From: Planctomonas sp. JC2975
Lineage (GTDB): Bacteria; Actinomycetota; Actinomycetes; Actinomycetales; Microbacteriaceae
NCBI RefSeq assembly: GCF_012985205.1
Contig: NZ_JABEKS010000001.1
Coordinates: 1,426,001 to 1,490,000, forward strand
Length of the DNA: 64,000 nucleotides
Reading direction: 5' to 3'
The notes under the pieces were generated by a model that worked only from the letters and a program-made list of their open reading frames with translations, ran no database searches and was not told where the DNA came from. A program made the position numbers and the translations under genes. Positions 24,059 through 33,050 of the stretch are shown piece after piece. Numbering within the stretch: the first letter of the stretch is position 1; each line of letters opens with the position of its first letter.

Positions 24059-25011
24059 CGCGAAGACGCCTTCCTGTTCACGAAGAGTTGGATGACGGCG
24101 ACGGCCATGAGGATGATCATCAGGATGAAGCTGGCCGCGCTCGCGTAGCCGATCTGGCCGCGCTGGAATCCGGTCTGGTAGATGTACTGCACGAGCAGGT
24201 TGTTGTCCGTGCCGGGACCACCGTTGTTGAGGGAGACGAAGAGCGCGTACTCCTTCATCGTGCCGATGGTGGTGAGCAGGATCACGATGAACGACGTCGG
24301 TGCGATGTTCGGCAGGGTGATGGAGAAGAACAACCGGATCGGGCCGGCTCCGTCGAGCGAGGCGGCCTCGTAGTACGACGTCGGAACGTTCTTGATGGCG
24401 GCGATGAACAGCAGCATCGAGAACGCCATGCCTGCCCAGGTGGCGGCGAAGACCACGACCAGCAGGGAGAGGTTCGCGTTCGACTGCCAGGGAACGGCTT
24501 TGCCGCCGAGGGACTCGATGATGAAGTTCACGAGCCCGAAGTTCTCGCCGAAGAGCCAGCGCCACACGACGCCGGTGATGATGGGCGAGACCAGCCAGGG
24601 CAGGAAGAAGATGATGCGGGCGACGACCTTGCCCTTGGCGTAGCTGCTCACCATGAGGTTGGCGATGAACAGCGAGACCACGTAGCTGAGCGGCACGACG
24701 ACGATGGTGAATTCGAGAGTGCGCAGGAGCGCCGCATAGAAGCTCGAGTCGCCGAGCAGCTTGGCGTAGTTGTCGACGCCGACGAACTGCGGGTCGCCGA
24801 CACCGGTGTAGTTCGTGAACGAGTACCCGAGACCGATGACCGCCGGCCACACGAAGAAGAGGGCGAAGAGCACCACGTTGGCCGCGATCAGCACGAGCGG
24901 GGCGACCGTGTAGGTGTTGAGACGCGGCCGACGACGGCCATGCTTCGGAGCGGGGGCTGTTCGCTCCCGCTCCGAAGCGGCCGGCTGCGCCGCGGTTCCG
25001 GTGACTGTCAT
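24055..25011 (-). CDS. Carbohydrate ABC transporter permease, MalF type
   Basis: A 318-residue, six-helix CUT1 permease. It has a first helix after TYTVAPLVLIAANVVLF, a periplasmic stretch with SFTNYTGVGDPQFVGVDNYAKLLGD, and the EAA loop VPTSYYEAASLDGAGPIRLFFSITLPNIAPT. NNGGPGTDNNLLVQYIYQTGF is the conserved end region. It works with the MalG-type permease and the binding lipoprotein. It lies 29 bp downstream of the binding-protein gene. Confidence 0.9.
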   Translation of the reverse strand: MTVTGTAAQPAASERERTAPAPKHGRRRPRLNTYTVAPLVLIAANVVLFALFFVWPAVIGLGYSFTNYTGVGDPQFVGVDNYAKLLGDSSFYAALLRTLEFTIVVVPLSYVVSLFIANLMVSSYAKGKVVARIIFFLPWLVSPIITGVVWRWLFGENFGLVNFIIESLGGKAVPWQSNANLSLLVVVFAATWAGMAFSMLLFIAAIKNVPTSYYEAASLDGAGPIRLFFSITLPNIAPTSFIVILLTTIGTMKEYALFVSLNNGGPGTDNNLLVQYIYQTGFQRGQIGYASAASFILMIILMAVAVIQLFVNRKASSR

Positions 25012-25040
25012 CGTTGATATCCGCGGGTTGCGCTGGTCGG

Positions 25041-26351
25041 CTACTTGCCGACCTGCTGGTTGTAGCCGTCGACGATGTTCTTCAGCGCGTCATCGACCGA
25101 CTCCTGGCCGTTGATCGCCTTGCCGATCTCGGTGACGCTCGGGTCGGTGGTCAGCGACTTGCCGTCGAGCACCCACTTCGTCTGAGCCTGGTTGAAGTAT
25201 CCAGAGACGGGCGCGTAGAGCGGCAGCTCATCGTTGTAGAGCTTGAAGGCGTCCTGCGCCGCTGTCGACTTGAACGGGTACACGGGGTTGAGTCCGCTCT
25301 CGACGGGCAGGTAGCCGTTCACCTCGGTGAGCTTCTTGTACTGGGCCGGCTCGTACATCCAGGTGAGGAAGTCCTTGGCCGCCTTGGCCTGAGCCGAGTT
25401 GTTGTTGAATCCGACGACGAGTCCACCGGAGTTCACGTCGCTGGCCTGAACCGGCTGGGCCGGGGTCGGAACGCTCGCCCAGTCGAACTTGGTGATGCTC
25501 TCCGCGAACGAGGAGACCTGCCACACACCGGACCAGTACGCGACGACCTGGCCGCTCTGGAACAGAGCCGACGGGTCTGCACCGCTCGTCCACACCGACT
25601 TCGGCATGGTGGTGTCGTTGTTCAGGCTCACGAAGTAGTCGACGGCCTTGTGCGTCTTGGCGTCGGCCGAGAACGTGCCGCTGGAGTCGGCGTGGATGTA
25701 CTGGCCGCCCATCTCGTAGACCATGGCGCGCAGGCGCGACGGCGACGAGTCGAAGGTGAGGTCGTACTTGGCGCCGGTCGCCGCACGCACCTTGTCGGCG
25801 GCCGCGATGAACTCCGGCCACGTCCAGGTGTCCTTCGGCGACGACGGGAACGAGACGCCCGCCTGCTCGAACAGGCTCTTGTTGATGAAGAGACCGGACG
25901 CCGTCACGTCGGACGGAATCGCCAGCACCTTGCCGTCGGAGGTCTTGGCGATGAAGTTCTCATTGATCTTGTCGGACTTGGTGTTCACGATCGACGACAG
26001 GTCGATGAGCTTGTTTGTCCAGATCGGATCGAGCGACGGCACGCTGGCGATGTCGGGCAGCGCGTTGGCCTGCGCCGCGTCGCGCAGCTTCGTCGTGTAG
26101 CCGCTGTAGGGGATGTTCACGATCTTGACCGAGACGCCGGTCTTCTTCTTGTACTGCGCGACGAGCTGGTCGTAACCGGCCTGCTGTGCAGCACTGGAGG
26201 AGAGCCAGAGCGTGATCTTCTTGCTCTCGCTCGACGAGTTGTTGCCCGCTGACGAGCATCCGGCCAGCACGAGCGCCGCTGCCGACACCGCGGCGACAGA
26301 CGCCAGCACTCGACGTAGCCGCGTCCCCGGCTGCGATTTCTTCAGAGTCAT
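25041..26351 (-). CDS. Extracellular sugar-binding lipoprotein (ABC importer)
   Basis: A 436-residue solute-binding protein. A basic N-terminus, a hydrophobic stretch and the lipobox LVLAGC with Cys32 mark it for lipid attachment. The mature protein starts Ser/Asn-rich, then KITLWLSSSAAQQAGYDQLVAQYKKKTGVSVKIVNIPY, a normal family 1 binding-protein start, with WSGVWQVSSF and AKDFLTWMYEPAQYKKLTEVNGYLPV near the C-terminus. It captures an oligosaccharide for the two permeases. The promoter is shared with the divergent mannosidase gene. Confidence 0.92.
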   Translation of the reverse strand: MTLKKSQPGTRLRRVLASVAAVSAAALVLAGCSSAGNNSSSESKKITLWLSSSAAQQAGYDQLVAQYKKKTGVSVKIVNIPYSGYTTKLRDAAQANALPDIASVPSLDPIWTNKLIDLSSIVNTKSDKINENFIAKTSDGKVLAIPSDVTASGLFINKSLFEQAGVSFPSSPKDTWTWPEFIAAADKVRAATGAKYDLTFDSSPSRLRAMVYEMGGQYIHADSSGTFSADAKTHKAVDYFVSLNNDTTMPKSVWTSGADPSALFQSGQVVAYWSGVWQVSSFAESITKFDWASVPTPAQPVQASDVNSGGLVVGFNNNSAQAKAAKDFLTWMYEPAQYKKLTEVNGYLPVESGLNPVYPFKSTAAQDAFKLYNDELPLYAPVSGYFNQAQTKWVLDGKSLTTDPSVTEIGKAINGQESVDDALKNIVDGYNQQVGK

Positions 26352-26420
26352 CTTTGAGTCCTTCGATGGGGGCAGAGCCTGTCCGAGCGGACGAGCCGGA
26401 GCGGTCTGCGGAGGTGGTTA

Positions 26421-26432
26421 GATATTCATATC
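26421..26432. promoter_or_regulatory. Inverted repeat in the divergent importer/mannosidase promoter
   Basis: GATATTCATATC (GATAT-TC-ATATC) lies in the only AT-rich stretch between the binding-protein start (26351) and the GH38 gene. It is a candidate operator for the ROK regulator encoded downstream of GH38. Symmetry and placement are the only evidence. Confidence 0.5.
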
Positions 26433-26552
26433 ACTATGATGTCTAAGTGGCAACGCGAATGAGATAACAGACGCGCTCACCCCAGTCATAGCAACGGCGA
26501 ACAGGCATCTCACCCTGATGTGAAACCCTCAACGCGGAAGGCGGTCACAGGC

Positions 26553-29500
26553 ATGAAACCGGCCGATGCACTCGTCGTCGAACGCGCACAGCGTGTGCTC
26601 GATGAACGGATCAGACCCGCGATCACCGCGCGCAGCGTCGCGCTCGAACTCCGCATCGCCCCGGTGCCGGGTGAGCCGATAGCCCCGACCGAGGCGCTCG
26701 CTCTCCAGTACACGCCGTACCGCCCGGGCGATCCCTGGGGCGCAGCGTGGTCCACCGCGTGGTTCAGGGCCAGCGCACGCATCCCTGATGCCTGGCTCGG
26801 CGAACGCATCGAGGCTGTCGTCGACCTCGGATTCGACACCACCTGGCCCGGCTTCCAGTGCGAGGGTCTCGCCTACACACCGGCCATGGAGCCCATCAAG
26901 GCGATCAACCCGCGCAACCAGTGGGTCCCCATCGAGGCGGCACCGGGCGAGGATGTGGAGTTCTACATCGAGGCCGCGGCCAATCCGAACCTGCTCGACC
27001 ACCTCCCGCTCTTCCCGACCTGGCAGGGCGACAGGTCGACCGCATCCGATCAGCCGCTGTACGCGGTGAAACGGGCGGATCTGACCGCCTTCGACGTCGA
27101 GTGCCACGAGCTCGCCCTCGATGTCGAGGTGCTGCTCGAGCTGCAGGCCGAGCTCGAGGACGGGCCGCGGCGGGCATCCGTACTGCGCGGGATCGACAGG
27201 GCGATGGATGCCATCGACCTGCACCGTGTTGCGGAGACCGCTGCGTATGCTCGCGCCGTGCTTCGTCCGCTGCTCGAGCGCCCGGCATCCGCCAGCGAGC
27301 ACACGCTCTCCGCCATCGGACACGCGCACATCGACTCCGCCTGGCTCTGGCCGGTGCGCGAGACCGTGCGCAAGGTGGCGCGCACGACCACCTCGATGAC
27401 CCAGCTGCTGTCGGAGGAACCCGAATTCCTCTACGGAATGTCGAGCGCGCAGCAGTACGAATGGCTGCGCGACAACCGCCCGGAGGTCTACTCGAGGGTC
27501 GCCGCAGCCGTGCGCGATGGGCGCTTCGTGCCGCTCGGCGGCATGTGGGTGGAGAGCGACGCCGTTCTGCCCTCCGGCGAGTCGCTCGTGCGCCAGTTCA
27601 CCTACGGTCAGGGCTTCTTCCGTCGCGAGTTCGGCATCACGTGCAAGGGCGTCTGGCTCCCGGACAGCTTCGGGTATTCGGCCGCACTCCCCCAGCTCAT
27701 GCGTCGAGCCGGGTTCGAGTGGTTCCTCAGCCAGAAGCTGTCGTGGAACCAGGTGAACACGTTCCCGCACCACACCTTCCACTGGGAGGGCATCGACGGC
27801 ACCCGCATGTTCAGCCACTTCCCGCCGATCGACACGTACAACGCACGGCTCTCCGTCGGCGAACTGGCGGGCGCCAGGCGCAGGTTCGCCCAGGCGGATC
27901 GCGCATCGGGGTCCATCGCCGCCGTCGGCTGGGGCGACGGCGGAGGCGGTACGACCAGGGAGATGGTGGGACGCTCGCGCAGGCTCGCATCCCTCGAGGG
28001 CAGCCCGCGGGTGACATGGGAACGACCTGACGACTTCTTCGATCGTGCCAAGCAGGAGGTGACGGATCCGCCCGTGTGGGTCGGCGAGCTGGTGCTCGAG
28101 GCGCACCGCGGGACCCTCACCAGTCAGCACCGCACCAAGCAGGGCAACCGGCGCGGCGAGCAACTGCTCGTCGAGGCCGAGCTGTGGGCGGCGACGGCGA
28201 CGGCGAGAGCCGGTGCCGCGTATCCGTACGACGAACTGGACTCGCTCTGGAAGACGCTCCTGCTGCACCAGTTCCACGACATCCTGCCCGGCACCTCCAT
28301 CGCGTGGGTGCACAGGGAGGCGGTCGAGTCGTACGCCGCTCTCGCCAGGAACGCGGTAGACCTCATCCGGCGCTCGCTCGACGCGCTTGCCGGCGCCGGA
28401 GCGACCGAGCTCATCGCCAACGCATCTCCGTTCGAACGGTCGGGCGTTCCCGCCTTCGGCATCGCGGTGCCTGGGCATGCCGACGTCGAGCCACCCACCA
28501 TCGAGCAGACCGACGACGGCATCGTCATCGACAACGGCGTGCTCCGCGTGACGGTCTCCGCCGACGGCCTCATCACGTCGGCCGTCGAGAAGACGAGCGG
28601 GCGGGATGCCATCGCATCCGGTCGCGCAGCCGGCCTTCTGCAGATGCACCAGGACTTCCCGAACACGCGCGATGCATGGGATGTGGATGCCCACTACCGC
28701 AACAGGGTGGAGGACCTCACCGCGGCCGACTCCATCAACGTGCAGGAGGATGCCGACGGCGTGCACGTCGTGGTGGAGCGCAGCTTCTCCGACTCCTGCG
28801 TTCGCCAGCGGATCACGGTGCCGCCGGCATCGGCCGTCATCCGCATCGCGCAGGAGACGGACTGGCACGAGCACGAGCGCCTGCTCAAGGTGGCGTTCCC
28901 GCTGGCGCTGAACGCCGACCACACGACAGCAGAGACGCAGTTCGGCTACGTGAAGCGCGTCACCCACGCCAACACGAGTTGGCAGACCGCGCAGTTCGAA
29001 CACTCCATGCACCGCTTCGTGCACGCCGAGGAGCCGGGATTCGGCGCAAGCCTCGTCGGTGATTCGACCTACGGCTACGACGTGCTGCGCGACTCGGATG
29101 ACACGACAGGCGTCACCACAACGGTGAGGCTCTCGCTCCTGCGGTCGCCCAGGTACCCGGATCCGATGGCCGACCAGGGCGTGCACACCCACGAATACGC
29201 CCTCGTCGTCGGATCTCAGGTGGCGGATGCGACCCGATCCGCCATCGAGCTCGACACGCCACTGCGGCGGTTCAGGGGCGCGAAGGCGGTCGCACCGCTC
29301 GTGCGCGTCGAGGGCGACGGCATCCTCGTCTCGGCGCTCAAGCTCGCCGCCGATCGCTCGGGCGACCTCATCGTGCGGCTGTACGAACCGAACGGTCGGC
29401 GCGCCGTCGCACGGCTGACCGTCGACGCGGATTACGGTCCGGGACAGGCGGTGTCGCTGCTCGAAGAGCCGACCGACATCGCCGTCGGTGCGCCTCCGGC

Positions 29501-29624
29501 GCCGGACGGCACGCTTCGGCTGACACCTTTCGAGGTGCTCACGCTGCGCTTCGCCGCCGTGGGGCGCGCGCCGCAGAACATCGCCGGTCAGGGCGACCGT
29601 CACACGAAGGGAACAGCCGAGTGA
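26553..29624 (+). CDS. Alpha-mannosidase, glycoside hydrolase family 38
   Basis: A protein of about 1023 residues with the GH38 domain order. An N-terminal beta domain is followed by the catalytic (beta/alpha)7 barrel with SAIGHAHIDSAWLWPVRE (zinc-binding HAHID near residue 260) and GVWLPDSFGYSAALPQLM (nucleophile Asp near 371). A helical domain with LLLHQFHDILPGTSI comes next, then the long C-terminal beta-sandwich. No signal peptide, so it acts in the cytoplasm on imported mannosides. ATG at 26553 is preferred since homologs start close to it; GTG at 26520 is an alternative. The stop overlaps the ROK gene as GTGA. Confidence 0.9.
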   Translation: MKPADALVVERAQRVLDERIRPAITARSVALELRIAPVPGEPIAPTEALALQYTPYRPGDPWGAAWSTAWFRASARIPDAWLGERIEAVVDLGFDTTWPGFQCEGLAYTPAMEPIKAINPRNQWVPIEAAPGEDVEFYIEAAANPNLLDHLPLFPTWQGDRSTASDQPLYAVKRADLTAFDVECHELALDVEVLLELQAELEDGPRRASVLRGIDRAMDAIDLHRVAETAAYARAVLRPLLERPASASEHTLSAIGHAHIDSAWLWPVRETVRKVARTTTSMTQLLSEEPEFLYGMSSAQQYEWLRDNRPEVYSRVAAAVRDGRFVPLGGMWVESDAVLPSGESLVRQFTYGQGFFRREFGITCKGVWLPDSFGYSAALPQLMRRAGFEWFLSQKLSWNQVNTFPHHTFHWEGIDGTRMFSHFPPIDTYNARLSVGELAGARRRFAQADRASGSIAAVGWGDGGGGTTREMVGRSRRLASLEGSPRVTWERPDDFFDRAKQEVTDPPVWVGELVLEAHRGTLTSQHRTKQGNRRGEQLLVEAELWAATATARAGAAYPYDELDSLWKTLLLHQFHDILPGTSIAWVHREAVESYAALARNAVDLIRRSLDALAGAGATELIANASPFERSGVPAFGIAVPGHADVEPPTIEQTDDGIVIDNGVLRVTVSADGLITSAVEKTSGRDAIASGRAAGLLQMHQDFPNTRDAWDVDAHYRNRVEDLTAADSINVQEDADGVHVVVERSFSDSCVRQRITVPPASAVIRIAQETDWHEHERLLKVAFPLALNADHTTAETQFGYVKRVTHANTSWQTAQFEHSMHRFVHAEEPGFGASLVGDSTYGYDVLRDSDDTTGVTTTVRLSLLRSPRYPDPMADQGVHTHEYALVVGSQVADATRSAIELDTPLRRFRGAKAVAPLVRVEGDGILVSALKLAADRSGDLIVRLYEPNGRRAVARLTVDADYGPGQAVSLLEEPTDIAVGAPPAPDGTLRLTPFEVLTLRFAAVGRAPQNIAGQGDRHTKGTAE

Positions 29625-30871
29625 CCACGTCTCGCAACGGCGACAGCACGAAGGCCGACAGCAACGGAGCATCGGCTGTCGCGCCCGCCCAGCAGCCAGG
29701 TCCGCGCCGCACGGCGACGACCAGGGACGTGACCCTGATCAACCGCACGGCCATCCTCGACCTGCTGCGCTCGAGCGGACCGCTGTCGCGGCGGGACATC
29801 CGGCACAGGACGGGTCTCAGCTCGGCGACGGTCGAGCGGCTTTGTCAGGCCCTGCTCGAGGAGGGCGCCATCGAGCAAGGCGGCCTCGACAGGTCGTCGG
29901 CCGGACGCCCGTCGAGCCTGCTGAAGTACGTGTCGGACATCCGAACCGTCGCCGCCGTCGATGTGACGGAGAACAACGCGCGCGGCCGCATCATCGACCT
30001 CGGCGGCAACGTGCTCTACGAGACGTACGAGGCGTTCGATTTCCGCAACGCCAATGCGTCCACCGCCCGTCTCGACGGCCTGCTGAGGCTCGTCGACCGC
30101 ATCACCTCCGACGAGACCGGGCTGAGCTCGCCCCTCACCGGCATCGGCGTCGCGCTGCCCGGCATCACGGACGAGGGCGTCGTGCTCAACGCCATCGAGC
30201 TCGAGTGGCTCAACGTCCCCGTCGCCAGGATCATCGCCGAGCGCACCGGTCTGCCGGTGCTCGCGGAGAACGACGCGAACGCCACCGCGTACAGCGAGTT
30301 GCTGCACGGGGCAGCCAGGGACGCGGAGAGCGCCGTCGCGCTCGTGCTCGGCACGGGCATCGGCGCCGGCATCGTCAGCGAGGGGCGCATCCATCGCGGA
30401 TTCGGATCCGCCGCCGGCGAGGTGGGCTACCTGCTCACCTCGTCCGCCTCGTTCAGTCGCTACTTCACGGACCTCGGGGATGTCGAGGGCACGATCTCCG
30501 CGGAGATCCAGCCCTACATGACCGGCGGCGACGGCCACATCGACCGTCGGATCGGCCCGGCCTTCCGCGCCATGATGCGCCTGGTGGCGGAAGGGGATGC
30601 CGAGGCCGCCCGCGCCCGCGACGAGTTCTTCGACAACATCGCCCTCATCTGCGCGGCCGTCACCGTGGTGCTCGCACCCAGCGTCATCGTGCTCGCCGGA
30701 GCCTTCGCCCAGTACAGCAGCCTGTCGGCGGATCAGATCACCCGCAGGCTCGTCGGCCGCATCCCGTCGGTGCCGACCATCGTGCCGAGCCGGCTCGGCT
30801 TCGACGCGGCCATCACCGGCATCGGCGATCTGGCGATCGACCGGGCGCGCACCGCGACGTATCTCGCGTGA
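29621..30871 (+). CDS. ROK family transcriptional regulator
   Basis: A 416-residue protein. An N-terminal HTH (RTAILDLLRSSGPLSRRDIRHRTGLSSATVERLCQAL) is followed by the wing with RSSAGRPSSLL, then a ROK sugar-kinase fold with GIGVALPGIT, ENDANATAYSELL and VLGTGIGAGIVSEGRIHRGFGSAAGEVGYLL. The usual Cys-rich zinc motif of ROK proteins is absent, so ligand binding may differ. GTG at 29621 overlaps the GH38 stop. It probably controls the divergent importer and mannosidase operons in response to a sugar. Confidence 0.88.
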   Translation: MTTSRNGDSTKADSNGASAVAPAQQPGPRRTATTRDVTLINRTAILDLLRSSGPLSRRDIRHRTGLSSATVERLCQALLEEGAIEQGGLDRSSAGRPSSLLKYVSDIRTVAAVDVTENNARGRIIDLGGNVLYETYEAFDFRNANASTARLDGLLRLVDRITSDETGLSSPLTGIGVALPGITDEGVVLNAIELEWLNVPVARIIAERTGLPVLAENDANATAYSELLHGAARDAESAVALVLGTGIGAGIVSEGRIHRGFGSAAGEVGYLLTSSASFSRYFTDLGDVEGTISAEIQPYMTGGDGHIDRRIGPAFRAMMRLVAEGDAEAARARDEFFDNIALICAAVTVVLAPSVIVLAGAFAQYSSLSADQITRRLVGRIPSVPTIVPSRLGFDAAITGIGDLAIDRARTATYLA

Positions 30872-31785
30872 ACGCGCATCCGCTCTCCGATCGCCTCGTG
30901 GGCATCGACGTCGGAGGAACCAAGACCCAGCTCGCCGCGATCGACGACGCCGGCGACCGACGTGACGTCGTCGGCCCGTCATCGGACTGGCGCTGCGGCC
31001 ACCTCTTCTCGGATCGCGAGAACCTGCCGCGGCTGGCTGCGTGGATCGCCGCCCGCACGCGCATCGACGAAGCGACGACCATCGTGATCGGCCTCCGCGA
31101 TTGCGACACGGATGCCGACATCGAGCTCGCCTGCTCCACGCTCTCCGCGACGCTCGGCCATGCGGTGCGGGTGGAGAACGACGCCGATCTGCTCGGACCT
31201 GCCATGGGCGTCGATCACGCCGTGGCCATGGTCGTGGGCACGGGAGCCATCGTGAGCGCGCGCGATGCTGCCGGACGACGGATCACCGCAGACGGCTACG
31301 GCTGGCTGTTCGGTGACTGGGGCAGCGGCCCCGGCCTCGTGCGCGACGCGATCGGCCGGGTGCTCACGGCAACGGATGCCGGCGGCGCCGCGGAGGACGA
31401 CGGGTTGATACTCGCCCTGTTCCACCACTTCGACAGCGGCAACGCCGCGGAACTCGCAGCGGCAGCGACCACCGTCACCGACCCGCTTCAACTGGGCGAG
31501 GCGGCACCGCTGGTGTTCGCCGCCGCCCGCGACGGATCCGCACTGGCGCGCGCTACCATCGACTTCGCCGCGGACCGCCTCGCAGAGGGGGTCGCCGCCG
31601 TCATCCGTCGCGGTGGACTGGGCGAGCGAGTGGTCGCTGCGGGCGGCGTCATCGTGAACCAGCCCATGCTCAGGGATGCGGTGCGCGCGCGCCTGGCCGG
31701 GCACGAGCATCCGCTGACTCTGTCTTTGCTCGACGTGCCGCCGGTCGAGGGAGCACTGCGGCTGGCCGCATCGGTCGCCGTCTAG
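30868..31785 (+). CDS. BadF/BadG-type sugar kinase (N-acetylglucosamine kinase-like)
   Basis: A 305-residue protein of the ASKHA fold. RLVGIDVGGTKTQLAAIDDAG is phosphate loop 1, VRVENDADLLGPAMG and MVVGTGAIVSARDAAGR form the second phosphate region, and GYGWLFGDWGSGPGLVRDAI is the conserved BadF/NAGK segment. The family includes GlcNAc and glucosamine kinases. GTG at 30868 overlaps the ROK stop as GTGA, so it is translated with it. It probably phosphorylates a monosaccharide freed by the mannosidase or by another enzyme in this locus. Confidence 0.82.
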   Translation: MNAHPLSDRLVGIDVGGTKTQLAAIDDAGDRRDVVGPSSDWRCGHLFSDRENLPRLAAWIAARTRIDEATTIVIGLRDCDTDADIELACSTLSATLGHAVRVENDADLLGPAMGVDHAVAMVVGTGAIVSARDAAGRRITADGYGWLFGDWGSGPGLVRDAIGRVLTATDAGGAAEDDGLILALFHHFDSGNAAELAAAATTVTDPLQLGEAAPLVFAAARDGSALARATIDFAADRLAEGVAAVIRRGGLGERVVAAGGVIVNQPMLRDAVRARLAGHEHPLTLSLLDVPPVEGALRLAASVAV

Positions 31786-31811
31786 CCTGCGCCGGCCGGC
31801 CGGCAGCCGGT

Positions 31812-32378
31812 TCAGCGCGCCGCGAGCAGCTCGAGCACCTCGGCCGTCGTGCCGAGCTCGCCGAGCTTCGGGAACTGGTACGTGACGGATGCCTCGTGCG
31901 CCTCTGCCGCATCGCTCATCGCGTCGACGACAAAGGCGACGTGGTAGCCGAGCTCGTAGGCTGCGCGGGCAGTCGACTCGACGCCGGACGTCGTTGACAC
32001 GCCGGTCAGCACGATCTGCGTGGCGCCTACCTGCTGCAGCTCGGCGTGCAGGTCGGTCGAACCGAAGGCGCCGAGCGTGCGCTTCGTGACCGTGATGTCG
32101 CCCGGCTGCTGCCCGAGCTCCGGAAGCAGCACGGTCGCCTGCTCGGGAAGCGTCTGAGCGCCGACGCGCCCTGTCGCCTTACCGCGCTCCGTGCGCCCCG
32201 GCGCCGTACCCACGACATTCACCAGCACGACCGGCAGGCCCTTGGCGCGGAACGCCTCGGCGAGCGCGGCCGAGTTTGCGATGATCTGCTCCATCGGATG
32301 AGCGGTCTGCTGCCCGAGGATGCCCGTCTGCAGATCGATGACGACGAGGGCTGGGATGTCTTCGAGTTCGATGCTCAT
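31812..32378 (-). CDS. Isochorismatase-fold hydrolase lacking the catalytic Cys
   Basis: A 188-residue Rossmann-like hydrolase. Asp15 in ALVVIDLQTG and Lys in TVTKRTLGAFGST match two of the three catalytic positions of cysteine hydrolases. In the third motif, VLTGVSTTSGVESTARAAYELG, the position for the nucleophilic Cys (usually xxCVxxTA) is Gly. This fits the isochorismatase subgroup that does not use Cys, or an inactive member. It is divergent from a MarR gene 118 bp away, a pairing often seen for xenobiotic-type hydrolases. Confidence 0.82.
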   Translation of the reverse strand: MSIELEDIPALVVIDLQTGILGQQTAHPMEQIIANSAALAEAFRAKGLPVVLVNVVGTAPGRTERGKATGRVGAQTLPEQATVLLPELGQQPGDITVTKRTLGAFGSTDLHAELQQVGATQIVLTGVSTTSGVESTARAAYELGYHVAFVVDAMSDAAEAHEASVTYQFPKLGELGTTAEVLELLAAR

Positions 32379-32496
32379 GTTCTTCTCTCCTTGGCGAGAC
32401 CGTGCCGCCGCTCACTGGTGACGTCGCGATCGCACGAAACGTTCCATCACATAATAGTTCGTACTGCTGATGATTCGTTGAAGGTAGGATTAGCGG

Positions 32497-32958
32497 ATGT
32501 CCAACGTGAGGCCATCATCCGGTGACGCGACCGATGCGCTCGGCTACCTCCTCAAGCACGCGCTCCGGAGCCTGATCGCCCAGGCGGATGCCGCGCTCGA
32601 GCCGCTCGGCATCGACCGCAAGGAGTTCGGGGTGCTCACCGTGCTGGCGGCGCACGAGCCGCTCTCGCAGCAGGCCCTCGGATCCCTCATCGGCATCGAT
32701 CCGACCACCATGGTCGCGGTCATCGACGCCCTCGAGGCCAAGCGGATCGTCACCCGCACACCCGATCCCGCCGACCGGCGGCGCAACGCCATCGCGCTCA
32801 CGGAATCCGGCCGCGGCACGTTCCGAGACGCCGGATCCGCATACGCCGAGGCGGAGCGGGAGTTCCTCGCGCCGCTCAGCGATGCCGAATCCGAACGGTT
32901 CCGCCGCACCCTTCGTGCCCTGAACAGACCCGAGCCATCGGCGGCCGGCCCTTCGTGA
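32497..32958 (+). CDS. MarR family transcriptional regulator
   Basis: A 153-residue winged-helix protein with SQQALGSLIGIDPTTMVAVIDALEAKRIVTR as the HTH and the diagnostic wing PDPADRRRNAIALTESGR. N- and C-terminal helices form the dimer. It is divergent from the isochorismatase-fold gene and probably represses it. The 118-bp gap is AT-rich (ACATAATAGTTCGTACTGC) and must hold both promoters, but no clear palindrome is visible there. Confidence 0.87.
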   Translation: MSNVRPSSGDATDALGYLLKHALRSLIAQADAALEPLGIDRKEFGVLTVLAAHEPLSQQALGSLIGIDPTTMVAVIDALEAKRIVTRTPDPADRRRNAIALTESGRGTFRDAGSAYAEAEREFLAPLSDAESERFRRTLRALNRPEPSAAGPS

Positions 32959-33050
32959 CATGCGATGGTGCTCAGCAGTCCTCGTGCGCGGCGTCCTGCC
33001 ACCCGCCATACGATCGAGAAGACGTCGGGAACTCTCGGGAAGGAATGCGC

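Noticed and set aside
26529-29672. A 1047-codon open frame antisense to the GH38 gene
   Set aside because: It mirrors the codon bias of the mannosidase; its composition is Arg/Gly/Val/His-rich without any motif, while the sense frame has all GH38 catalytic motifs.
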